Below are positions 24,134 to 29,773 of a DNA stretch of 34,260 bases, piece after piece. Under the pieces are notes generated by a model, which worked only from the letters and a program-made list of their open reading frames with translations, searched no databases and was not told the DNA's origin. The DNA is from DASYXT01 sp035934555 (lineage in GTDB: Bacteria > Verrucomicrobiota > Verrucomicrobiia > Limisphaerales > UBA8199), in the NCBI GenBank assembly GCA_035934555.1, contig DASYXT010000011.1, forward strand, positions 1 to 34,260, read 5' to 3'. Made by a program: the position numbers and the translations under genes. Every line of letters begins with the position of its first letter. Position 1 is the stretch's first letter.

Positions 24134-24685
24134 ATGCCCGTTGCACTCAAAATCGCTGCGCCTCCCGAAAAGAGTCCGCGGCACAAACGCGAGAAGGTCA
24201 AGGAGAAGAACGCCTTCACCGATTTGCCGGAAAAGGTGGTTCAACCGCCAGACTCGGCGAGCATCGGGAAAAACCGGAAAATCATCGTCGTGGACGACAG
24301 CGCAGTGGTGCTGAAGGCGTTCGAGATGAAGCTGAAGGCCGACGGCTTTGCCGTCGTCTCTTTGCAGAGCGCCTCGGTCGTCGCCAGCACCGCCGAAGAA
24401 GAGAAAGCCGAATTGATCATACTGGATATCAATTTTCCATCCGACAGCAGCACGGTGGAGTGGAACGGATTTACTATCCTGCGCTGGCTGCGGCGGTTTC
24501 CCGAGTTGACGCGCATTCCGGTCATCTTGATCAGCGGGAGTGATTCGAAAGAGTACACGAAAAAGGCATTGGCGGAAGGGGCGGTGGCATTTTTCGAAAA
24601 ACCGGTGGTTTATAAAGAACTCCTCAGCGCGATCCTCAGCGCCCTGCCGCAAGCTGCGGCTTTACCCCCTCCCATCCCCCGTTAA
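24134..24685 (+). CDS. Receiver-only response regulator with long post-Asp loop
   Basis: A 183-residue protein: a charged, disordered-looking N-terminus (1-46), then a receiver. Asp54/Asp55 (VVDDSA), Asp98 (ILDINFPSD), Ser134 (LISGSDS) and Lys156 (FFEKPV) are visible. The loop after the phospho-Asp is about seven residues longer than in CheY. The 'DINFP...NGF.ilrWLR' and 'GAVAFF.KP...KELL' wording is shared with the regulator at 17944, so they form a small paralogous type. It has no DNA-binding domain. It is translationally close to the previous receiver (2-bp gap) and converges on pilin cluster 2. Confidence 0.88.
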   Translation: MPVALKIAAPPEKSPRHKREKVKEKNAFTDLPEKVVQPPDSASIGKNRKIIVVDDSAVVLKAFEMKLKADGFAVVSLQSASVVASTAEEEKAELIILDINFPSDSSTVEWNGFTILRWLRRFPELTRIPVILISGSDSKEYTKKALAEGAVAFFEKPVVYKELLSAILSALPQAAALPPPIPR

Positions 24686-24781
24686 AACGGACCGGGGTAG
24701 TAATCCAGTCGTCGAGCAGGAGTTCGGGGACGACCCCATCATTCCATCTCTCCAGTATTCCTTTCGGCGCCCCCCGCTCGG

Positions 24782-26047
24782 TCAGAGTTCTCCCCAGCTA
24801 TTGGCGATATAAGCGCGAGCCGGCCCGTTGCTCAGCAGGGCTTCATCGAAATGGAAGTTGAAGTGGCCGTTGATGGTGGTGCTGGCGGTAATCATCGAAC
24901 CGACGACATCGACGTTGTTATTGCCGCCACCGCTCAGAGTCAAGTTTGCATCCGGGGCGTAGATGGTGCCGATGAACTCAGCGTTGCCGCTCATGGTGAT
25001 GGAGGTGTTGTTGCTCGTGCCAAGATAGGTCAGATTATTTGCCACCCCCCCATCTACACTGCTTGACCCGGAAAGCGAGAAGCTCGGGCCATTAAGGTAA
25101 AGTGTCAGCTTGCCGGAATTCAGGCCGGGGCCCGCAACGCGGATGGCGCCAGGGCTGGCGCTGCCATTGATGAGCAATCGAACGGTGGCATTGGTGCCGA
25201 CGTATATGTTGCCGCTGAGCGCACCCATAATCTGATAGTCCCCGCTGCTGAAGAAGGCATAGAGGTAAGTCACCCCATCCACGATCGTTGGGACTGGCAG
25301 CGGGACAAGCCAGGAGGCAGTATTGGCCGGTAAAACGACGTCCGGAAAGTCGGCATTAAAATCGTTGTAAGTGCCGCCGGTGACAAAACCGTTGTTTTTG
25401 ATGCTGTCGGTGGCAGAAGGGCCGAGGTAAACCGAGCCGTGAACGTTGGCGTTGCCAACACTCACCACGCCGGTGATGCTCGCAATCGAACCATTGGTGC
25501 CCTGGGGCGTGCTCGAGGTCCACGCGTTGGTGTCGTAGGAATTGAAGCTGTCCGTGTTCACGTTATTGCCGTTGAAGTTCAGGTTGTACTTGGCACCCAG
25601 CGCAACCGAGAACAAGGGCACGTTGGTGGTGCCGATGCGGACAACCCGAGTCAAGGTGCCGCGAGCCGATGCCACCGAAACGGTGCCCGTGCAGTAAATG
25701 ACGGGCCAAATATTGGTGGTGAAACAGACCGAGTAAGACCCACCGCTAAGGCTGCGCGAGACAGGGCCATAGATACCTCCGCTGGGATTGCCCCAGCCAT
25801 TAGCCGTGCGGTCAAGGATGGCGGGGAGAGGCGTGCCCGGATTTAATTGAGCCAGGGCTTCCTCACCGCCTGCTTCAGCGATGGCCAATGCGGCATTCCA
25901 GGCCTGCGACCGGCTGACCACGGATTTTTGCTGGCCGACGATGTTCAGGTAAGAGAAGAGAAAAATCCCAAACATCACCGCGATAAACAATGTCACCATC
26001 AGCACGGTGCCGCGCTCGGAATTTCGGTGATTGATACGTATTTTCAT
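24782..26047 (-). CDS. PilX/DUF7305-like protein, cluster 2 copy b
   Basis: A 421-residue protein with a prepilin-like N-terminus, 'ERGTVLMVTLFIAVMFGIFLFSYL' (helix about 14-36), then 'SRSQAWNAALAIAEAGGEEALAQLNPG', typical of PilX. The passenger contains 'NLNFNGNNVNTDSFNS', 'WTSSTPQGTNGSIASITGVVSVGNANVHGSVYLGPSA' spread over about 60 residues, and near the C-terminus 'GTIYAPDANLTLSGGG' and 'INGHFNFHFDEALL', the DUF7305-like core. It is homologous along its whole length to the next gene, pointing to tandem duplication. It is probably a pilus-associated or surface-exposed protein. It is 3 bp after the stop of the copy at 26051-27307 and is the last gene of the operon. No convincing terminator follows. 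Confidence 0.7.
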   Translation of the reverse strand: MKIRINHRNSERGTVLMVTLFIAVMFGIFLFSYLNIVGQQKSVVSRSQAWNAALAIAEAGGEEALAQLNPGTPLPAILDRTANGWGNPSGGIYGPVSRSLSGGSYSVCFTTNIWPVIYCTGTVSVASARGTLTRVVRIGTTNVPLFSVALGAKYNLNFNGNNVNTDSFNSYDTNAWTSSTPQGTNGSIASITGVVSVGNANVHGSVYLGPSATDSIKNNGFVTGGTYNDFNADFPDVVLPANTASWLVPLPVPTIVDGVTYLYAFFSSGDYQIMGALSGNIYVGTNATVRLLINGSASPGAIRVAGPGLNSGKLTLYLNGPSFSLSGSSSVDGGVANNLTYLGTSNNTSITMSGNAEFIGTIYAPDANLTLSGGGNNNVDVVGSMITASTTINGHFNFHFDEALLSNGPARAYIANSWGEL

Positions 26048-26050
26048 AAA

Positions 26051-27307
26051 TCAGAGCTCTGTCCAGCCAGTGGCGACGTACCCCCGCGCCGGGCCGTCCC
26101 GGAGCAGGTCCTCATCGAAATGGAAATTGAAATGGCCGTTCATCGTTACGCTTTTGCAGATGAGGGATCCCACAAAATCGTAAGGGTTACTGCCGCCTCC
26201 CCCCATGCTCACCGCCGCCTCCGGAGCGTAAACGGTTCCGCAGAAGGAGGCGTTGCCGCTCATTGTAAAACTGGTGTTATTGGGAGTGCCATAGTAAGCC
26301 AGATCGGCCGCGATGCCGGCAATGACGGTGCTCTGGCCGCTGAGGGTGAAACTGGGGCCGTTCATGTAGATGATGAGCTTGCCGGCCGTGACGCCGGGGC
26401 CATCCACATAAATTGTTCCGGGACTGGCATTGCCGTTGATCAACAGCGTAATCTGCGTGCTCGGGCCTACATACAGGTTCCCCGTGAGCGCCGGGACCGA
26501 GTAATAGCCGCTGTTGCCGATAAAAGCATACTGGTAGGTCACGCCCGCGATGTTGGTATTGAGCGCCACGGCCGGTATCGGGGTGGTACTAGGTAGAATC
26601 ACATCGGGAAAACTGGCATTGAAGTCATTGCTGACCCCGCCGGTGACGAAGCCGCTGCTGCCAACGGTGTTGGCGGCGGCCGGGCCAAGGTAAACCGTGC
26701 CGTGCACATTGCCGTTGCCGACATTGACCAAGCCTTGCAAGCTGGCAATGCTGCCATTAGTCCCCTGTGGCGTGCTGCTGGTCCAGGCATTGGTATGGCC
26801 TGAGTCAAAGCTGTCCGTGTTGATGTTATTGCCGTTCAGGTTAATGTTGCCCACTGCGGCCATGCCGACCCCAAAGAGCGGAACGGTCTTGGTGGTGAGC
26901 CGCACGGTCCGGGACAGATTCGCTGACAATGAGGCGACTGCCACATAACCGGTGGCGTAAATGACGGGAAACGTGTCGGTCGTGTAAACAGCGCTGTAAC
27001 TCCCATTCGTGAGAGTTCGGGACATGGGGCCATAAAGACCCGCCGAAGCGGCGCCCCAACCGTTTGCAGTGCGATCAATAGCGGGTTGGGGCGCGCCAGG
27101 ATTGAGCTGCGCCAGAGCCTCTTCAGCGCCAGCTTCAGCCAGCCCCAAGGACGCATTCCATGCCTGGGCACGTGCTACCATAGTCCGCTGCCCTTTCGCC
27201 AGCGATAAGTAGTAAAAAAGGAACAGCCCGAACAGGAAGGCCAGGAAAAGGGTCACAGCCAAAACGCTGCCGCGGCGCGTTTGTTTTCGGAATCGTCTAG
27301 TATTCAT
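26051..27307 (-). CDS. PilX/DUF7305-like protein, cluster 2 copy a
   Basis: A 418-residue protein with N-terminal 'RRGSVLAVTLFLAFLFGLFLFYYL' and 'ARAQAWNASLGLAEAGAEEALAQLNPGAPQP', as in PilX-type minor pilins. The passenger shares with the neighbouring copy 'NINLNGNNINTDSFDSGHTNAWTSS', 'LLINGNASPGTIYVDGPG', 'GTVYAPEAAVSMGGGG' and 'MNGHFNFHFDEDLLRDGPARGYVA' (described by segments). Such DUF7305-like beta folds are rich in Asn/Gly/Ser and may form a beta-helix. It is the third gene of cluster 2, 2 bp after the PilW-like gene. The long-reading frames on the other strand here are shadows caused by its composition. Confidence 0.7.
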   Translation of the reverse strand: MNTRRFRKQTRRGSVLAVTLFLAFLFGLFLFYYLSLAKGQRTMVARAQAWNASLGLAEAGAEEALAQLNPGAPQPAIDRTANGWGAASAGLYGPMSRTLTNGSYSAVYTTDTFPVIYATGYVAVASLSANLSRTVRLTTKTVPLFGVGMAAVGNINLNGNNINTDSFDSGHTNAWTSSTPQGTNGSIASLQGLVNVGNGNVHGTVYLGPAAANTVGSSGFVTGGVSNDFNASFPDVILPSTTPIPAVALNTNIAGVTYQYAFIGNSGYYSVPALTGNLYVGPSTQITLLINGNASPGTIYVDGPGVTAGKLIIYMNGPSFTLSGQSTVIAGIAADLAYYGTPNNTSFTMSGNASFCGTVYAPEAAVSMGGGGSNPYDFVGSLICKSVTMNGHFNFHFDEDLLRDGPARGYVATGWTEL

Positions 27308-27309
27308 GC

Positions 27310-27966
27310 TTATTGTTTATTGCGCAAGACCAGTTGGGCGGCTTGGACACTTTCCGTGTTCACCTTCTGGGCCAGGATCTGCCGTGAACATTTCCAGGAC
27401 AGGCTGACTAATTTACAGACACTCAGGTCCAGGACACCCGTGGCGTTGGTTGAAGGATAGAACAGGATGTTGGTGCTCGTGATCCAGGGAGTGCGTTGGT
27501 ACAGGCCAAGATTCCACTGATCGCACTGCGCCAATAGTACCTGGTCCGCCTGACCAGTCTTGCTCAGAGTGACGGTTCGCGCGTTGGGACTGTATGTAAT
27601 TTGGACAGTAACACCCTGGACCGCGTTGGTAAGCCGAATGTACTCAGTAGCGGCAGCATTGGTCTGGATGGCGAGCACAGCGGTGGCCTGGCGGACTTCG
27701 CGACCGATGACGTCCAGCGCATACCGGCTCTTGGAGTCTAGATCCGTATAGTTAACTATGGCGAGGGAACTACGCGTCCCAAACAGGCTTAAAGACCCTA
27801 CTGCCGCCAGCACGAGCGAACCGAGGCCCAAAGCGATCATGAGCTCGATCATCGACAGCCCAGCCAGTGTGCGGCGACCGACGCGCGGAGCAACGACGTG
27901 CGAGGGGTTGGAGCAGCCGAAAGCTCCCAACACCGGCAAAAGCGGCCTGAAACTAGTGCATTTCAT
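27310..27966 (-). CDS. Prepilin-like protein (PilW/GspJ type), cluster 2
   Basis: A 218-residue protein with a long leader (about 36 residues, perhaps shorter if an internal start is used), then 'GLSMIELMIALGLGSLVLAAV': cleavage Gly, Leu +1, Glu +5, hydrophobic helix. The globular part 'DSKSRYALDVIGREVRQATAVLAI', 'VVQLTW'-like 'KLVSLSWKCSRQILAQKVNTESVQAAQLVLRNKQ' has the same ending pattern as the cluster 1 paralog ('NSEDIQTARIVIRKQ'). It is probably a minor pilin or pseudopilin. Its ATG overlaps the stop of the PilV-like gene (TCAT on the plus strand, a 4-bp overlap), so translation is probably coupled. Confidence 0.8.
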   Translation of the reverse strand: MKCTSFRPLLPVLGAFGCSNPSHVVAPRVGRRTLAGLSMIELMIALGLGSLVLAAVGSLSLFGTRSSLAIVNYTDLDSKSRYALDVIGREVRQATAVLAIQTNAAATEYIRLTNAVQGVTVQITYSPNARTVTLSKTGQADQVLLAQCDQWNLGLYQRTPWITSTNILFYPSTNATGVLDLSVCKLVSLSWKCSRQILAQKVNTESVQAAQLVLRNKQ

Positions 27967-28475
27967 TGTTCACCCCAGACGTAATTCTGCAGCCCGTACC
28001 GAGCTACCTGGGTCTGCATCTGCCGCGTGTGCGAAAGCAACCTGCGCCCGTTGTAATTGGTCCAATTGAGCGTCACCGTGACCTGGGCCATGTTGGCCTT
28101 GTAAGCGGGATTATTGCTGAGGCTGTTGGCGGGGCCAATCGTGACGGAGCCAAAATATGTGCTGCCTTGGTTATTCGTGCTGAGGGGGTCGTAGGCCTCC
28201 TGGAAGGTGAAGTTTGTCAACTGGCTCCAACTGCAGAGCCGGATGGCTTCGAGCTTTTGCACCATGACCTGGGTCGCCCGGAGGTCTTCGCGGGTCGATT
28301 GCACCACACCAAACCCTGAGGACAAGGCGCTATAGTAGGCCAAGGCAACCACGGCCAAAACCATTACCGACACCATCACTTCGGCCAGCGTGTAAGCGGA
28401 GCGGGCGCGGCCCCGGACTCGGGTTGAGCCTGGCGCGACGCCCTCGGCTGCCGTCTGGTATTGTGCCAATTGCAT
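27963..28475 (-). CDS. Prepilin-like protein (PilV/GspI type), cluster 2
   Basis: A 170-residue protein. The leader is followed by 'RSA' and 'YTLAEVMVSVMVLAVVALAYYSAL': Ala before the predicted cleavage site, Glu at +5, then the helix. 'EDLRATQVMVQKLEAIRLCSWSQLTNFTF', 'EAYDPLS', 'GSTYFGSVTI' and the ending 'QVARYGLQNYVWGEQ' match the cluster 1 paralog at 22823 in order and spacing. ATG 28475 has GAG eight bases upstream and is preferred; a start at 28550 would place the sigma-54-like promoter inside the gene. It is the first gene of a four-gene operon. Confidence 0.8.
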   Translation of the reverse strand: MQLAQYQTAAEGVAPGSTRVRGRARSAYTLAEVMVSVMVLAVVALAYYSALSSGFGVVQSTREDLRATQVMVQKLEAIRLCSWSQLTNFTFQEAYDPLSTNNQGSTYFGSVTIGPANSLSNNPAYKANMAQVTVTLNWTNYNGRRLLSHTRQMQTQVARYGLQNYVWGEQ

Positions 28476-28515
28476 AGTTCTCAGGCGCTGGAAATAGCGG
28501 GTTTCAGGCCAATGC

Positions 28516-28532
28516 AGGCATTTTCCGCGCCA
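28516..28532 (-). promoter_or_regulatory. Possible sigma-54 promoter of pilin cluster 2
   Basis: On the minus strand TGGCGCG-GAAA-ATGCC has the invariant GG and GC ten bases apart and matches TGGC-CG and TGC of the consensus (three mismatches). The predicted start near 28506 leaves about 31 bases to ATG 28475. A GGACA-N4-TGTCT repeat lies about 35 bases further upstream (28564-28577), resembling the boxes at 23516-23542. Confidence 0.4.
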
Positions 28533-28618
28533 GCCGTTACGGAGAAACACTCCGTAGGATTGCGGACAGACTTGTCTCGAAACAAAGCAGTTGGTGCGAA
28601 TCTGGGCGAAATGGCCGC

Positions 28619-28647
28619 TTGCGTGAACTTGACTTTTCCTCTAATAC
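28619..28647 (+). promoter_or_regulatory. Possible sigma-70-type promoter
   Basis: TTGCGT (28619-28624), a 17-base spacer, then TAATAC (28642-28647). The -10 is reasonable and the -35 weak. Transcription would begin only a few bases before ATG 28657, implying a very short or absent leader. Confidence 0.25.
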
Positions 28648-28656
28648 ACTCCGCGA

Positions 28657-29445
28657 ATGCGCGATTCGACCGCACCGACCCTAAGCAAGTGGCCCTTCTT
28701 CTTTGGGGACGCGCTGCTGGGGGGAGCGGCCTGGTTAATCATGCAGGAGAGCACGCGACCTATGGGGTTATGGCAGGTTGGGTTTGTCGTTTTATGCGCT
28801 GCGGGAGGCGCCGTCTTGAGCATACTGCCGTTTCTGCTGGAGTACCGGGTTGGGGCGAAACTGGCCGAAGGTCGAGGTTTGGCGACTGCCGTGGAGCAGT
28901 TACAGAAATTGGAAGGGCTGGCGGGGCAGATCAGCGGCGCGACCAGCCAGTGGCAAATGGTGCATGAAGAGGCCGGAAAGACGGCCGCCACGGCAAAAGG
29001 TTTGGCCGAGCGAATGAGCGCCGAAGCGAAAGCCTTCACCGAGTTCATGAGGCAGGCCAATGACGCTGAGCGGGCGGCGTTGCGGCTCGAAGTGGAGAAA
29101 TTGCGGCGCGCCGAAGGGGACTGGGTGCAGGTTTTGGTGCGCATGTTGGACCATGTCTATGCGCTGAATGCTGCCGGGCAGCGCTCCGGCCAGCCACAGC
29201 TCATTGATCAGCTTGGACATTTTCAGAATGCGTGCCGGGACGCCGCGCGACGTGTAGGCTTGACCCCTTTCCTGCCCGCGCCCGCTGAGCCATTCGACAA
29301 CCAACGGCACCAGTTGGCCGAGCCCAACGGCGCAGTGCCCGCCGGTGCGCTCATCGCCGAAACCGTCGCCAGTGGCTATACCTTTCAAGGCCGGCTGTTG
29401 CGTCCGGCCCTGGTCCGCATCCAGAACGGTGACCTAGCCGCGTAG
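28657..29445 (+). CDS. Membrane-anchored protein with GrpE-like C-terminal domain
   Basis: A 262-residue inner-membrane protein. Two N-terminal transmembrane helices (about 13-30 and 38-62) form a hairpin, then a long coiled coil (about 68-150). The region 150-256 resembles the GrpE dimer-and-head region: 'DWVQVLVRMLDHVYAL', 'GLTPFLPAPAEPFDNQRHQL', 'VPAGALIAETVASGYTFQGRLLRPALVRI'. In GrpE the equivalent beta head reads 'GEPFDP..HEA...V..G.V.EV...GY...dRvLRPA.V.V'. GrpE is the soluble nucleotide exchange factor of DnaK; here the domain is tethered to the membrane, so it may serve a membrane-linked Hsp70 or have lost that role. There is no dnaK or dnaJ nearby. The identification rests on motif recall. 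ATG 28657 is the only good start. Confidence 0.65.
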   Translation: MRDSTAPTLSKWPFFFGDALLGGAAWLIMQESTRPMGLWQVGFVVLCAAGGAVLSILPFLLEYRVGAKLAEGRGLATAVEQLQKLEGLAGQISGATSQWQMVHEEAGKTAATAKGLAERMSAEAKAFTEFMRQANDAERAALRLEVEKLRRAEGDWVQVLVRMLDHVYALNAAGQRSGQPQLIDQLGHFQNACRDAARRVGLTPFLPAPAEPFDNQRHQLAEPNGAVPAGALIAETVASGYTFQGRLLRPALVRIQNGDLAA

Positions 29446-29450
29446 CGCAC

Positions 29451-29730
29451 CCGGAATTTAACAGGAGCAAACAGAGAGAACAGAGATTCTGCCTCTCCGT
29501 TCCCTCTGTTTGCTCCGGTTGAATTTTCCGACTACCCTCACAGGTTTGCGCCCGGAATTGAACAGGAGAAAACAGAGAGAACAGAGATTCTGCCTCTCCG
29601 TTCCCTCTGTTTGCTCCTGTTGAATTTTCCGACTACCCTCACAGGTTTGCGCCCGGAATTTAACAGGAGGAAACAGAGAGAACAGAGATTCTGCTTCTCC
29701 GTTCCCTCTGTTTGCTCCTGTTGAATTTTT
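29451..29730. repeat. 101-bp tandem repeat, 2.8 copies, each a hairpin
   Basis: Units begin with CCGGAATT at 29451, 29552 and 29653 (exact period 101); the third stops near 29730. Copies are almost identical apart from a few substitutions. Inside each unit, AACAGGAGCAAACAGAG (first-copy version) and CTCTGTTTGCTCC(T/G)GTT are inverted arms that extend to about 27 bp with few mismatches around a short loop. This 328-bp intergenic space (29446-29773) otherwise holds only the AddB start region. The minus-strand reading frame across it is an artefact of the repeat. Confidence 0.9.
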
Positions 29731-29773
29731 CGAAACTGTTTTACCCGCCCGGGCTAGTTGGGCAAAATCGGGT

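Noticed and set aside
24726..24737. GGGG-ACGA-CCCC hairpin between the regulator pair and pilin cluster 2
   Set aside because: The stem is only 4 bp with no T-tract on either strand, so it does not support a terminator call.
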